Notes under the pieces: generated by a model
What the model was told of the DNA's origin: nothing
The model's database searches: none
Seen by the model: the letters and a program-made list of their open reading frames with translations, nothing else
Source: Nonomuraea muscovyensis
GTDB taxonomy: Bacteria; Actinomycetota; Actinomycetes; Streptosporangiales; Streptosporangiaceae
Assembly: GCF_014207745.1 (NCBI RefSeq)
Contig: NZ_JACHJB010000001.1
Span: 2,604,001 to 2,668,000, forward strand
Reading direction: 5' to 3'
DNA length: 64,000 nucleotides
Position numbers and translations under genes: made by a program
In this document: piece after piece, positions 8,550 to 19,145 of the stretch
Position numbering within the stretch: the stretch's first letter is position 1
Layout of the letters: each line of letters starts with the position of its first letter

Positions 8550-9227
8550 CTACGCCCGCAGCTCGTGCACCGCCGCGATGAAGTCCTTGGTGATCCCCCG
8601 CAGCCCCGGCAGGTGTGACAGCCCGACCAGCCGGTCCACCAGCGGCACCGTGACGTCGATCAGCCGCTGGGTCCGCTCGCAACCGGGCGAGGTGTCGTGC
8701 ACCCAGAACAGCACCATGCCCATCGACAGCAGCCACAGCAACTCGGGCAGCTCCTCGCGCAGCTCGGCGTTCATCCGGTCGTGCGACCCCTCGACGACCT
8801 GCCGGTAGATGGCGATCGACGCCTCGCGCGCGGGTGAGCTCTGCGCGCTGAACGGGCTGAGCGGGTTGGTCGGCTCGGCCGCGTGCTTGAAGAACTTCAC
8901 CGCGAACTCGTGGTACGGCTCGGAGACGCGCACCCACTCGCGCAGCACACCGCTCAGCCGGGCGGCGAACGACGTCTCCTCGGCGAGCAGCTCGCGGCAG
9001 GCCGCCTCGTGCTCCGCCTGGGCGCGGTCGTAGTACGCCTGGATCAACGCCTCTTTGCCGGCGAAGTAGTAGTAGGCGTTGCCCACGGAGACCCCGGCCT
9101 CGGCGGCGATGGCGCGCATGGTCGTCGCCTCGAAGCCACGCTCCCGGAACAGTCGCAAGGCCGTCTCGACGATGACCTCTCTGGTGCTCTCCGATCCTCG
9201 GTTTCGGGCTTCGGACACGTTCGTCAC
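8550..9227 (-). CDS. TetR-family regulator of the LLM oxidoreductase
   Basis: The 225-residue protein has the TetR N-terminus STREVIVETALRLFRERGFEATTMRAIAAEAGVSVGNAYYYFAGKEALIQAYY with a clear helix-turn-helix at residues ~38-58. The C-terminal domain is long and hydrophobic, as in repressors that bind bulky ligands. It reads in the same direction as the downstream oxidoreductase and is separated from it by 66 bases that contain a perfect palindrome, so local repression is the simplest model. The start is a GTG at 9227. Confidence 0.9.
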   Translation of the reverse strand: MTNVSEARNRGSESTREVIVETALRLFRERGFEATTMRAIAAEAGVSVGNAYYYFAGKEALIQAYYDRAQAEHEAACRELLAEETSFAARLSGVLREWVRVSEPYHEFAVKFFKHAAEPTNPLSPFSAQSSPAREASIAIYRQVVEGSHDRMNAELREELPELLWLLSMGMVLFWVHDTSPGCERTQRLIDVTVPLVDRLVGLSHLPGLRGITKDFIAAVHELRA

Positions 9228-9375
9228 TTTACGGGTTCGTAGCGCGTTAGGTCATGGAGCCGCACGGTGATCGCCGACACAGGGCAAAAATACCCGTGCG
9301 ACGGGGGTCAACCCGTGTGAAGCATGGGATTGATGTTTTCAGGCGGAAGGGCTATTTCCGCGAAAAGGCATCGAC

Positions 9376-10155
9376 ATGTGGATACGTGGAACCGCTCGGC
9401 CCCTGGTGGGCCTGCTCCTCGGCATTGAGATCTCCATAATCGCGCTGGCGCCGGCCGCCTCGGCCGCTCCCATGGCACCCGACGGGGAGCCGCGGCTGAC
9501 GCCACGAATAATCACTCGGTCGTACCACGTCGAGGAGCCCGTCCAGGTCTCCCGCTGGTACGTCCCGCAGCACCGGCACGTCCACTCGCACGCCCAGCAG
9601 TCCGGGCACGTCCCGCAGGACGGGTACGTCTCGGGGTACCGTCCCGGCGACGGCGGCAGGCACCGCAAGGCCGCCGACCGGCGGGCGCGCACGGCGACCG
9701 GGACCGCCCGCGCGGCGCTTCCCGCGCTGAACCTCGGGCGTGTGAAGCACCGGCACGCGACCGTGCGCATGTCGCACGACCACGCGGCCAAGTACCTGCT
9801 CGGCGCCGGCCTGCGCTACAGGTCGACCGGCCACTGCACCGACAGGCACGTCAACACCTGTACGTCACTGGACTCGGTCCGGACGGGCACCGTCGCCCGG
9901 ATCATCGCGCTGAAGCACGCCAGCGACTGCCCGATCATGGTCACCGGCGGCACCGAGGTCGGCCACGCGCCGGGCCGCTTCAGCCACGGCCAGGGCTACA
10001 AGCTCGACATCTCGCACAACGCCTGCATCGACAGGTACATCGCCCAGCACAGCGAGCCGGCCGGCGTCCGCGGCGACGGCGCCCGCCTCTACCGCGCGCC
10101 CTCCGGCACCGTCTACGCCGACGAGTCGGACCACTGGGACATCATGTTCAAGTAG
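9376..10155 (+). CDS. secreted M15-like (D,D-peptidase fold) protein
   Basis: The 259-residue product has a signal peptide (residues 1-30, cleavage after ASA). A His-rich, low-complexity linker follows (residues ~50-130), then a compact domain with four Cys (154, 162, 185, 217). In that domain SHGQGYKLDI and SDHWDI resemble the zinc sites of M15 D-Ala-D-Ala carboxypeptidases (S-H-x2-G-x3-D and H-W). The likely ligands are His204, Asp211 and His253. Similarity is at motif level only, so peptidoglycan hydrolysis or binding is inference. It stands alone, downstream of the divergent TetR gene. Confidence 0.6.
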   Translation: MWIRGTARPLVGLLLGIEISIIALAPAASAAPMAPDGEPRLTPRIITRSYHVEEPVQVSRWYVPQHRHVHSHAQQSGHVPQDGYVSGYRPGDGGRHRKAADRRARTATGTARAALPALNLGRVKHRHATVRMSHDHAAKYLLGAGLRYRSTGHCTDRHVNTCTSLDSVRTGTVARIIALKHASDCPIMVTGGTEVGHAPGRFSHGQGYKLDISHNACIDRYIAQHSEPAGVRGDGARLYRAPSGTVYADESDHWDIMFK

Positions 10156-10396
10156 CGGCCCACCGAACGCGCCGCCCACCCCCCTGCCATGGCTTTCACC
10201 ACCGTGAAGCCCGGCATCGCCGCGCCCGGGTACAAGCCCGGCCGCGTCGCACCCGACCACGACCCCGGCTCCACCACGCCGGAGAACACGTGAATGCCCG
10301 CCGGCACGTCAGGCCGGGGGATGCCGCGTGGCCGGGAACACACCGTGCCGCGACCATCCCACCGCCGGGAAACATCCCGCGCCCGGAAACGCCGGA
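10156..10396. other. non-coding spacer between the M15-like gene and asd
   Basis: No convincing open frame is present on either strand. The DNA is GC-rich with runs of short repeats (CCGGGAA, CCCGG) and leads into the strong hairpin at 10397. It holds the 3' ends of two convergent genes. Confidence 0.5.
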
Positions 10397-10424
10397 CGGC
10401 GCCGCACGATCGCGTGCGGCGCCG
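10397..10424. terminator. bidirectional hairpin terminator after asd
   Basis: CGGCGCCGCACG (10397-10408), a four-base loop, and its exact complement (10413-10424) make a perfect 12-bp stem between the convergent M15-like gene and asd. There is no U-run, as is usual in actinomycetes. Confidence 0.7.
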
Positions 10425-10460
10425 CCGGACGGGTCCCGTGATCCGGGGACCCCGGACGTC

Positions 10461-11524
10461 CTAGCCCTCGGCCAGCTCGGCCGCGACCAGCTCGGCGATC
10501 TCCGCCGCGTTGAGCGCGGCCCCCTTGCGGAGGTTGTCGCCGCAGACGAACAGGTCGAGCGTGTTGGGGAAGTCGACCGCCTGCCGGACCCGGCCCACGT
10601 AGGTCGGGTCGGTGCCCACCACGTCGATCGGCGTCGGGAAGACCCCGTTGGCCGGGTCGTCCATGAGCACCACGCTCGGCGCGTCCTGGAGCACCCGGTG
10701 GGCGTCGGCGACGGTGATCTCCCGCTCGAAGCGGGCGTGCACGGCCAGCGAGTGCGTCGTGATCACCGGCACCCGGACGCAGGTCGCGGAGACCTTCAGG
10801 TCGGGGATGCCGAGGATCTTGCGCGACTCGTTGCGCAGCTTCAGCTCCTCGGACGCCCAGCCGCCGTCCTTGTACGAGCCCGCCCACGGCACCACGTTGA
10901 ACGCGACCGGCGCCGGGAACGGCGAGTCGTCGGGCAGCTTGTTGGCCAGCGCCTTGCGCACGTCACCGGCCACCTGGCCCACCGCGCGGTCACCGGCCAG
11001 CGCCTCGACCTCGTCGTACAGCCGGGCCGAACCCGCCACACCGGCGCCCGACACCGCCTGGTAGGAGGCGACGACGAGCTCCTTGAGCGTGTATTCGGCG
11101 TGCAGCGCGCCCATGGCCGCCATCATCGACAGCGTCGTGCAGTTGGGCGTGGAGATGATGTTGCGTGGGCGCCGGCGCGCGTCGAGCGGGTTGACCTCCG
11201 GCACGACCAGCGGCACGTCGGGCTCCATGCGGAAGGTGCCCGACTTGTCGACCGCGATCGCGCCGCGCTCGGCCGCGATCGGCACCCACACGGCCGACAC
11301 CTCGTCGGGCACGTCGAAGATGGCGATGTCGATGCCGTCGAACACCTCGGGCGCGAGCGCCTGCACGACGACGTCCTCGCCGCGCACCCGCAACACCTTG
11401 CCCGCCGAGCGGGGCGAGGCGACGAGGCGGATCTCGCCCCAGATGTCGTCACGGCTGGACACGATGTCGCGCATGACGGTGCCCACGGCACCGGTGGCGC
11501 CGATCAGCGCGAGATTGGGCCTGC

Positions 11525-11528
<4 letters not shown>
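10461..11528 (-). CDS. asd: aspartate-semialdehyde dehydrogenase
   Basis: Asd reduces aspartyl phosphate to aspartate semialdehyde with NADPH, the second step to lysine, diaminopimelate, threonine and methionine. The 355-residue protein has the N-terminal Rossmann motif [10 protein letters not shown] (residues 7-16), the active-site Cys130 in STPNCTT, and the downstream conserved [10 protein letters not shown]. It starts with ATG inside the stop of lysC (ATGA overlap), so the two enzymes are translationally coupled, as is typical of actinobacteria. Confidence 0.97.
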
Positions 11529-12799
<1,271 letters not shown>

Positions 12800-12886
12800 G
12801 AGAGTCTCCCGGTTCGGACTGTGAGGTGCCAGTCTACTTGGGGCTTCTCATGACACTGCTGGCTCATACCACTATGTGGGACGTGA

Positions 12887-13417
12887 TCACACCGTGGTGG
12901 TCTCCTCCGCGACGTCCAGCCGCGAGTGCGCCACAAGCGCCTGCAGCGCCCGCATCGCCGCGCCCGCGTGGTTGCCCCAGGTGTTGAAGTAGGAGTACTG
13001 CCACCACCACAGCGCCTCGTGCGGCCTCCCGGCCTGGAAGTGGCGCAGCCCGTGGATGAGGTCGGCGGCCACCGCGGTCAGGTCGTCGGACAGCCGGTAC
13101 GGCGTGACGCCCGTGTCCTTGTACGGGTCGAACACCTCGGCGTAGTCGTCGACCGCCTCCAGCCGCTCGGCCAGCGCGGTGCGCACGCCGTCGATGTCGG
13201 GGTCCTCGCTCAGCGGCGGCTCGTAGTTGCCCGACAGGATCACGTCCTCGTTGGCGCCCAGCTTGGCCCCCGCGAGGCTCACCTGCGCGACCTCCACCAG
13301 CAGCAGCGACCAGATGGCGTCACCGCCCTCGCCGCCCGCCACCCTGGTCAGTCCGTCGAGATAGTTCTGCGCGTGTCCGGCGATCTCTTCTGCCAGCGCG
13401 GTCCACTGGTCAGACAT
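12887..13417 (-). CDS. DUF5063 family protein
   Basis: The 176-residue protein is acidic and helical, with recognisable DUF5063 stretches [27 protein letters not shown], [51 protein letters not shown]. Its function is unknown, but actinobacteria keep it directly behind recR. It overlaps the recR 3' end by 8 bases and lies 87 bases ahead of lysC, so it links the recombination operon to the aspartate operon. No catalytic motif is visible. Confidence 0.88.
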   Translation of the reverse strand: MSDQWTALAEEIAGHAQNYLDGLTRVAGGEGGDAIWSLLLVEVAQVSLAGAKLGANEDVILSGNYEPPLSEDPDIDGVRTALAERLEAVDDYAEVFDPYKDTGVTPYRLSDDLTAVAADLIHGLRHFQAGRPHEALWWWQYSYFNTWGNHAGAAMRALQALVAHSRLDVAEETTTV

Positions 13418-14009
13418 CCAGCAGCCTCCGTCCTTCGAAAGCGCGGCCCAAGGTCACCTCGTCGGCGTACTCGAGGTCACCGCCCACAGGCAGACCGCTG
13501 GCCAATCGTGTCACTTTGACGCCCATCGGCTTGACCAGCCGGGCGAGATAGGTCGCCGTCGCCTCCCCCTCCAGATTGGGGTCGGTGGCGAGGATGAGCT
13601 CGGTGACGCGGCCGTCGGCCAGCCGCGTCATGAGCTCACGGATGCGCAGGTCGTCGGGCCCGACGCCGTCGATCGGGCTGATCGCGCCCCCCAGCACGTG
13701 GTAGGTGCCGCGGAACTCGCGCGTCTTCTCGATCGCGACGACGTCCTTCGGCTCCTCGACCACGCAGATCACGTGGGTGTCGCGGCGCGCGTCACGGCAG
13801 ATGCGGCACTCCTCCTCGGAGGCCACGTTGCCGCAGACCCGGCAGAAGCGCACCTTCTCCTTGACCTCGAGCAGCGCGTGCGCCAGCCGCTTGACGTCGA
13901 CCGGATCGGCCGCCAGCAGGTGGAACGCGATCCGCTGCGCGCTCTTGGGACCGACGCCGGGCAGCAGGCCCAACTCGTCGATCAGGTTCTGGACGACCCC
14001 CTCGTACAT
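13410..14009 (-). CDS. recR: recombination mediator RecR
   Basis: RecR works with RecO (and RecF) to load RecA on single-stranded DNA during gap repair. The 199-residue protein has the helix-hairpin-helix [17 protein letters not shown] (residues 16-32), the four-Cys zinc finger (Cys56, 59, 68, 71) and a Toprim domain with [24 protein letters not shown] and [19 protein letters not shown]. It follows ybaB by three bases, the usual pairing. Confidence 0.97.
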   Translation of the reverse strand: MYEGVVQNLIDELGLLPGVGPKSAQRIAFHLLAADPVDVKRLAHALLEVKEKVRFCRVCGNVASEEECRICRDARRDTHVICVVEEPKDVVAIEKTREFRGTYHVLGGAISPIDGVGPDDLRIRELMTRLADGRVTELILATDPNLEGEATATYLARLVKPMGVKVTRLASGLPVGGDLEYADEVTLGRAFEGRRLLDV

Positions 14010-14012
14010 GGC

Positions 14013-14363
14013 CTAGAACCCTGGCAGCTGGCCGAGACCGCCGCCGCCCAGCCCCTGGGCCAGCGGGCCGAGCTTCTCCTGCTGCAGGTCGGCCGCCGCC
14101 CGCACGGCGTCACGAACCGCCGCGATCACCAGGTCGGCGATCGTGTCGGCCGTGTCCTGCGGGTCGGCGGCATCGATCACGCTCGGGTCGATCTTGAGCT
14201 CGAGCAGCTCGCCCGAGCCGTTGACGACGGCCGTGACCAGGCCGCCACCGGCCGAGCCCTCGATCTGCGCGTCGTTGAGCTCCTGCTGGGCGCTCACAAG
14301 CTGCTGCTGCATGAGCTGGGCCTGCTCCAGCAGCTGCTGCAGGTTGACATCCCCTGGGTTCAC
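14013..14363 (-). CDS. YbaB/EbfC nucleoid-associated DNA-binding protein
   Basis: The 116-residue product from GTG 14363 is a YbaB protein: an N-terminal amphipathic helix rich in Gln and Leu ([22 protein letters not shown]), the central strand sequence [23 protein letters not shown] and a helix [22 protein letters not shown], with a Gly-rich tail. YbaB dimers bind DNA and are encoded with recR and dnaX in most bacteria. A longer upstream frame exists, but GTG 14363 is preceded by GAGGAG and fits the family N-terminus. Confidence 0.92.
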   Translation of the reverse strand: MNPGDVNLQQLLEQAQLMQQQLVSAQQELNDAQIEGSAGGGLVTAVVNGSGELLELKIDPSVIDAADPQDTADTIADLVIAAVRDAVRAAADLQQEKLGPLAQGLGGGGLGQLPGF

Positions 14364-14729
14364 CGTCGTGCGCTCCTCGTGGCTCCGCGTTCTTGACTCC
14401 ACGAGCCTACGGTGTTTGGGCCTAGTCATGTACTGGGGCCTACTGGTGTTTCGCCCAAGGAGGGGATCGGCCCGCCGGACGCCCCCGCCTGACGGGTGTG
14501 CGCCCGGTTTGCTGGCCGGATCCCGGCCCCCCTCCAGTGTCCGAGACCCGGCCACAACGCCGACCGGAGCGGCCGCACCATGCCGACGCCTGAATGGAAC
14601 CATAGCCCCGCGCACGTTGCACACACGTTGCTATCGTTCAATCACGTTTCGCGATCGACTCTAACGACTTGCGCGGACCCTTTCCGGCGCGGATGCTCGC
14701 CATACGGGTCCGACTACTTGGAGTATCCG
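14364..14729. other. divergent promoter region between ybaB and the GAF regulator
   Basis: This 366-bp stretch has no supported gene. The part near 14620-14690 is somewhat AT-richer and contains TTGCAC and TTGCTA boxes that could serve the plus-strand regulator. I see no clear -10 partner and no strong palindrome. Confidence 0.4.
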
Positions 14730-16160
14730 ATGAGTTACGCCGATCTCGCCGCGTACTCCCGCCTCCTTCGCGGCGCCCACGAGACGGCCGTCACCGGTGA
14801 CGCGTGCCCCGACGGGCCGCGCCGGCTGATCGGCGCCTCCTGGCGGCGTTCCCTGGACGCGGGCATCGACCCCGCGACCGGGGCCGCTCCCCTGGCGTTC
14901 AGCGCCGCCGGCCTGGCGGACGCCCGCGCCTCCCATCCGCTGCGGCCCCTGGTGCCGCTGTTCGTCGAGACCCTCGGGCGGATGGCCGGCGAGGCGGCGC
15001 ACATCGTGGTGATCACCGACCGCGAGGGCCGCGTGCTGTGGCGCGAGGGCGACCGCGGCACGATGCGCCGCGCCGACCGGGTGGGGCTCGCCGACGGCCA
15101 CGCCTGGGCCGAGGACCGCATGGGCACCAACGGCATCGGCACCGCCCTGGCGATGCTGCGGCCGGTCCACGTCTACTCCGAGGAGCACCTCGTCCACGTC
15201 CTGCACGTCTGGTCGTGCAGCGCCGCCCCGATCGTCGATCCCGACTCCGGCGAGGTGCTCGGCTGCCTCGACGTCAGCGGCACGGCGTCCAGCCTCCACC
15301 CGGCCACCGTGGCCCTGGTCGGCGCCACGGCCCGGCTCGCCGAGGCGCAGCTCACCCTGCGCATGCACGAGCACGACGAACAGCTGCGCCGCCGCTACGA
15401 GTCGCTGCGCTCGCGACCCGGCATCCTGCTCTCCCCCACCGGCCGCGTCCTCGCCGGCGACCCCGGGGGCATCGCGGGCGAGCGGGTGCCCCTCCCCGCG
15501 CCGGGCGGGCGCATGCTGCTGCGCGACGGCCGGGTGGCGGTGCTGGAGCCGTTCGCCGACGGCTACCTGCTGCGCTCCGCCCCCTCGGCCGCTCCTCCCA
15601 CGCTCCGGCTCGCCCTCCTCGGCGACGGCCCGCCGGCGGCCGTCCTCGGCGAGCGCCGCCTGCCGCTCTCCCTCCGGCACGCCGAGATCCTCGCCCTCCT
15701 CGCCCTGCACCCGCGCGGCCTCAGTGCCGAGCAGCTCTCCTTCCACCTGTACGGCGACGACGGCAACCCCGTCACCATCCGGGCCGAGATCCACCGGCTG
15801 CGCACCCAGTTGCGCGGCACGATCGGCGCCAAGCCGTACCGGCTCACCTCGCCCCTCGAAGCCGACTTCCTCCAGGTGCGGCGGCTGCTGGCCGCCGGAG
15901 AGCCGGCGTCACTGGCTCGTGCCTACCCGGGGCCGCTGCTGCCGCGTTCGGAGTCGCCGGAGATCCGCCGCGAACGCGACGAGCTGGAGGTCCAGGTACG
16001 CACCTGCCTGCTGCTGCGCGGCTCCCCCGACGACCTGTGGACCTACGCGCAGACCTCCAGCGGGCGGGCCGACGTCCAGGTCCTCGAACGCATCGCCGCC
16101 TCCCTGCCCTCCACCGACCACCGCGCCGCCGCCGCCCAGGCCCGCCTCTTCGCCGGCTGA
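14730..16160 (+). CDS. GAF-domain transcriptional regulator with C-terminal winged helix
   Basis: The 476-residue protein starts at ATG 14730 behind GGAG. The first half resembles the sensory part of AcoR-type regulators: ASWRRSLDAGIDPATGAAP, then a GAF-like domain with IVVITDREGRVLWREGD, HAWAEDRMGTNGIGTAL, HVWSCSAAPIVDPDSGEVLGCLDVSG. It lacks the AAA+ sigma-54 domain; instead it ends in a winged-helix region (LSLRHAEILALLALHPRGLSAEQLSFHLYG). In other actinobacteria such regulators sit by aldehyde dehydrogenase genes; here none is adjacent, and the gene interrupts the dnaX-ybaB-recR core order. Confidence 0.8.
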   Translation: MSYADLAAYSRLLRGAHETAVTGDACPDGPRRLIGASWRRSLDAGIDPATGAAPLAFSAAGLADARASHPLRPLVPLFVETLGRMAGEAAHIVVITDREGRVLWREGDRGTMRRADRVGLADGHAWAEDRMGTNGIGTALAMLRPVHVYSEEHLVHVLHVWSCSAAPIVDPDSGEVLGCLDVSGTASSLHPATVALVGATARLAEAQLTLRMHEHDEQLRRRYESLRSRPGILLSPTGRVLAGDPGGIAGERVPLPAPGGRMLLRDGRVAVLEPFADGYLLRSAPSAAPPTLRLALLGDGPPAAVLGERRLPLSLRHAEILALLALHPRGLSAEQLSFHLYGDDGNPVTIRAEIHRLRTQLRGTIGAKPYRLTSPLEADFLQVRRLLAAGEPASLARAYPGPLLPRSESPEIRRERDELEVQVRTCLLLRGSPDDLWTYAQTSSGRADVQVLERIAASLPSTDHRAAAAQARLFAG

Positions 16161-16193
16161 CCGTGTAGCCCGAACCCCCAGCAGCCCCACGCC

Positions 16194-16253
16194 CGGGAAG
16201 GGGATTTCCAGCCGGAAAAGCCTCGCCGCCGAGTGCCGGGAAAGCCTTCCCCC
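16194..16253. terminator. imperfect hairpin between GAF regulator and dnaX
   Basis: GGGAAGG...TTTCC near 16195-16208 can pair with GGAAA...CCTTCCC near 16239-16252, forming a bulged stem between two convergent genes. It is weaker than the other hairpins in the window, so the call is tentative. Confidence 0.35.
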
Positions 16254-16275
16254 GTCCACCGGTGAGGATCATGCG

Positions 16276-18831
16276 TCAGGTGTGGTCTATCTCGCCGATC
16301 ACCTGGGCGCCCAGCTCCCGTTGCAGGAGCGCCATGCCGGACAGCTCGTCCACGTCGGCGTTGGCGTCGTTCAGCGGGTCGACCTCGTCGGAGTCGGGGA
16401 CCCGGCGACGGCCGGGCACGGCGTCCGGCCAGCCGGCGGAGCCGCCCTGACGCGGAGCCGGGGCCCGCGGACCGGCCTGGGCCGCCGCCTTCGCGGCCGA
16501 CCGCGCCGCGGCCACGGCCGAACTCGCCGCACCCGCGGCCACCCCGCCCGCAGCGGCCACGCCGGCGCCGGCGGCACCCGCGACCGCGCCGGGCGTCCCG
16601 GCAGCCGGGGCGGCACCGGGCGTGCCGCCGCCCGAGCCGGACGGGACCGCGCCTCGGCCGAGGGCGCCCGTGGTGTGGTCAGACGTGGGCGGCGAACCCG
16701 GGGCGAAGTCGTCGGGAGCGTCAGGCCACGACTCGTCGGTGGTCTGCCTGCCCCGGTCCGCCGCCCCGCCGGGCCGGCCCGGCTCCTGCCCGCCGGTCTC
16801 ACCGGCCGACGACCCGTGCGGCCCTGACCCGTGCGGCCCCGAGACCTGCGCCCCTGACGCCTGCTGTGCCGGCGCGGGTGGTGCCGGGGCGGGTGGTGCC
16901 GGGGCGGCGGGCGGCCGCTGGGGTGCCGGCGGCTGCGGCTGGGCGGGCCGGGCAGGACCCGGAGGCGGGCCCGCGTGCGAACCCCGGCCACCCTGGGGAA
17001 CGGGCGAGCCGCCGACCACGGCCTCCACCCGCCAGGTGCCGCCCAGCACGTCACCCAGCGCGGTGGCCACCACGGCGTCCTTGCCGCCGCCCGTGAAGTT
17101 CTTCATCGCGCCGACCTGGGCGAACCCGAGCGTCACCAGGTTGCCTTCGACGCCCACGACCTGGGCGTTGGTGCTGACGTTGGCCCAGACGACGATGCTG
17201 CGCTGCTTGAGCGCGGCGAGCACGGCCGGCCACTGCTGCTGGATCGCCCCCGCGCCCCCACCGGACCCGGCGTGGCTGTGACCGGGGGCGGGATGAGCGG
17301 CAGACCCGCCCTGCCCGTGACCCTGCTGCCCCGCCGCCCCGCCCTGCCCGTGACCGGACCGGGCCGGCGCCCCGCCCTGTGCGGGCGCGCCCGGTCGTGC
17401 CGGCTCGGGCCAGTCGTCCTGCCCGCCGGAGTCACCCGAGGCCGGCCCCGCGGACGCGCCGTCGACCGGCGCGGACGCCTCCCCGTCTCCTGCGACCGGC
17501 GCTCCCGCCTGGGAGCCGCTCCCGGCCTGAGCCCCGGACGGCTGCGGAACGGCCCCAGGCTGCGAGGACTGGGCCGACGGCTGATGGACGGGCGCCGACG
17601 GCTGGTGGGCGGGTGCCGGAGGCGGGCCACCGGCGGGCCCGGAGCCCGAGGCGCGGGCGGCCATCGCCGCGAGGGTGCCGCCGCGTTCCAGCCGTTCGAG
17701 CCGGGCCAGCAGCGCCTCCTCCCCCTGCGCCGCCCCCGGAAGCAACACACGCGCGCACATCAGCTCCAGCAGCAGCCGTGGGGACGTGGCGCCGCGCATC
17801 TCGGTGAGCCCCGCGTTGAAGACCTCGGCGGCCCTGGTCAGCTCGGCCGGGCCCATCGAGGCGGCCTGCGCCACCAGGCGCTCCAGCTCGTCGGCCGGCC
17901 GGTCGAGCAGCCCGCTGGAGGCCGCCTCCGGCACGTTGGCCAGGATCACCAGGTCACGGAAGCGCTCCAGCAGGTCGGAGGCGAACCGGCGCGGGTCGTG
18001 ACCGCCCTCGATCACCCGGTTGACCGTGTGGAAGACCCGGGCGCCGTCGCGGGCGGCGAACGCGGCGACCACCTCGTCGAGCAGGTCGCCGTCGGTGTAG
18101 CCGAGCAGCGAGACGGCCTTGGCGTAGGTGATGCCGTCGTCGTCGGCGCCCGCGAGGAGCTGGTCGAGGATGGACAGCGAGTCTCGGGCCGACCCGGCGC
18201 CGGCGCGGACGACGAGCGGAAGGGCGTTCGGCTCGAACGGAACGCTCTCGGAGGTGAGGATCTCCTCCAGCAGCGCTCGCAGCGTCGCCGGCGGCATCAG
18301 CCGGAACGGGTAGTGGTGGGTGCGCGACTTGATGGTGCCGATGACCTTCTCGGGCTCGGTCGTCGCGAAGATGAACTTCAGGTGTGGCGGGGGCTCCTCG
18401 ACGAGCTTGAGCAGCGCGTTGAAACCCTCGCGGGTCACCATGTGCGCCTCGTCGATGATGTAGATCTTGTAGCGGGCGGCGACCGGGGCGAAGAAGGCCC
18501 GCTCGCGCAGGTCGCGCGCGTCGTCCACACCACCGTGCGAGGCCGCGTCGATCTCGATGACGTCGAGGTGACCGGGACCGGTGGGAGCCAGCGCGACACA
18601 CGACTCGCACTCGCCGCACGGGTCGGGCGTCGGGCCCTTCTCGCAGTTGAGCGAGCGCGCCAGGATCCGGGCGCTGGAGGTCTTGCCGCAGCCGCGCGGG
18701 CCGCTGAAGAGGTAGGCGTGGTTGATGCGCCTCGTACGCAACGCCTGCCGCAACGGGTCGGTGACGTGCTCCTGACCCTTGACCTCCGCGAAGGTCCCAG
18801 GGCGGTATTTGCGGTAAAGCGCAAGGCTCAT
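16276..18831 (-). CDS. dnaX: DNA polymerase III subunit gamma/tau
   Basis: DnaX is the clamp-loader ATPase that loads the sliding clamp and ties the polymerases together. Of 851 residues, the first ~370 hold the AAA+ core: Walker A GPRGCGKT (44-51), zinc Cys 63, 72, 75 and 78, and Walker B YIIDEAHM. A very long Pro/Ala/Gly/Gln-rich tail (~400-560 and 650-840) surrounds a small conserved domain (WPAVLAALKQRSIVVWANVSTNAQVVGVEG). Tail length is typical of actinobacteria. The SRP RNA gene lies just upstream on the same strand. Confidence 0.96.
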   Translation of the reverse strand: MSLALYRKYRPGTFAEVKGQEHVTDPLRQALRTRRINHAYLFSGPRGCGKTSSARILARSLNCEKGPTPDPCGECESCVALAPTGPGHLDVIEIDAASHGGVDDARDLRERAFFAPVAARYKIYIIDEAHMVTREGFNALLKLVEEPPPHLKFIFATTEPEKVIGTIKSRTHHYPFRLMPPATLRALLEEILTSESVPFEPNALPLVVRAGAGSARDSLSILDQLLAGADDDGITYAKAVSLLGYTDGDLLDEVVAAFAARDGARVFHTVNRVIEGGHDPRRFASDLLERFRDLVILANVPEAASSGLLDRPADELERLVAQAASMGPAELTRAAEVFNAGLTEMRGATSPRLLLELMCARVLLPGAAQGEEALLARLERLERGGTLAAMAARASGSGPAGGPPPAPAHQPSAPVHQPSAQSSQPGAVPQPSGAQAGSGSQAGAPVAGDGEASAPVDGASAGPASGDSGGQDDWPEPARPGAPAQGGAPARSGHGQGGAAGQQGHGQGGSAAHPAPGHSHAGSGGGAGAIQQQWPAVLAALKQRSIVVWANVSTNAQVVGVEGNLVTLGFAQVGAMKNFTGGGKDAVVATALGDVLGGTWRVEAVVGGSPVPQGGRGSHAGPPPGPARPAQPQPPAPQRPPAAPAPPAPAPPAPAQQASGAQVSGPHGSGPHGSSAGETGGQEPGRPGGAADRGRQTTDESWPDAPDDFAPGSPPTSDHTTGALGRGAVPSGSGGGTPGAAPAAGTPGAVAGAAGAGVAAAGGVAAGAASSAVAAARSAAKAAAQAGPRAPAPRQGGSAGWPDAVPGRRRVPDSDEVDPLNDANADVDELSGMALLQRELGAQVIGEIDHT

Positions 18832-18865
18832 GCGACCATCCCGCCTGCGAGGGGCTCACAACGAA

Positions 18866-18957
18866 GAGAACCCCTCGCACACCCGCCAGAGCCCGCTTAT
18901 CCTTGCTGCCTTCCGGCCCTGGGGAGGTTCACAGGATGACGCCGCGCGAGGGGTCCG
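18866..18957 (-). ncRNA. ffs: signal recognition particle RNA, small bacterial type
   Basis: On the minus strand the conserved apical hairpin reads GAACCTCCCCAGG, then GCCGGAAGGCAGCAAGG, including the GGAA tetraloop and internal loop bound by Ffh. The ends pair (GACCCCTCGC with GCGAGGGGTT), closing a ~90-nt 4.5S-like RNA. Its place just upstream of dnaX is the usual actinobacterial one. The 5' and 3' ends are estimated from the pairing and may be off by several bases. Confidence 0.9.
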
Positions 18958-19053
18958 TGGACAGTCTAGCCGGATACGGCAGTGCTCGCTCCCATGCCGC
19001 CACACGGAAAATCGTGGTCCGCAGACCCTGATGAGTCCGGTAAGCTCGTCGGC

Positions 19054-19141
19054 GGAGGATTCGCCTAGTGGCCGAGGGCGCACGCTTGGAAAGCGTGTAT
19101 AGGGCAACCTATCAGGGGTTCAAATCCCCTATCCTCCGCCA
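19054..19141 (+). tRNA. tRNA-Ser (anticodon GGA)
   Basis: The acceptor stem GGAGGAT pairs with ATCCTCC, the discriminator is G and CCA is encoded. The anticodon arm CACGC-TTGGAAA-GCGTG gives GGA, which reads UCC/UCU. A long variable arm (TATAGGGCAACCTATC) and T-arm AGGGG-TTCAAAT-CCCCT are intact. It is the target of an integrative element whose other end carries a broken copy of this gene's 3' part. Confidence 0.97.
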
Positions 19142-19145
19142 GCTC
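19085..19145 (+). repeat. left copy of tRNA-Ser 3'-end repeat (attachment-site candidate)
   Basis: From the anticodon loop through the tRNA 3' end and CAGCTC, this 61-bp segment recurs at 23731-23786 with two substitutions and five deleted bases. The left copy is part of the functional tRNA gene, as expected for an element integrated at a tRNA. Confidence 0.75.
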
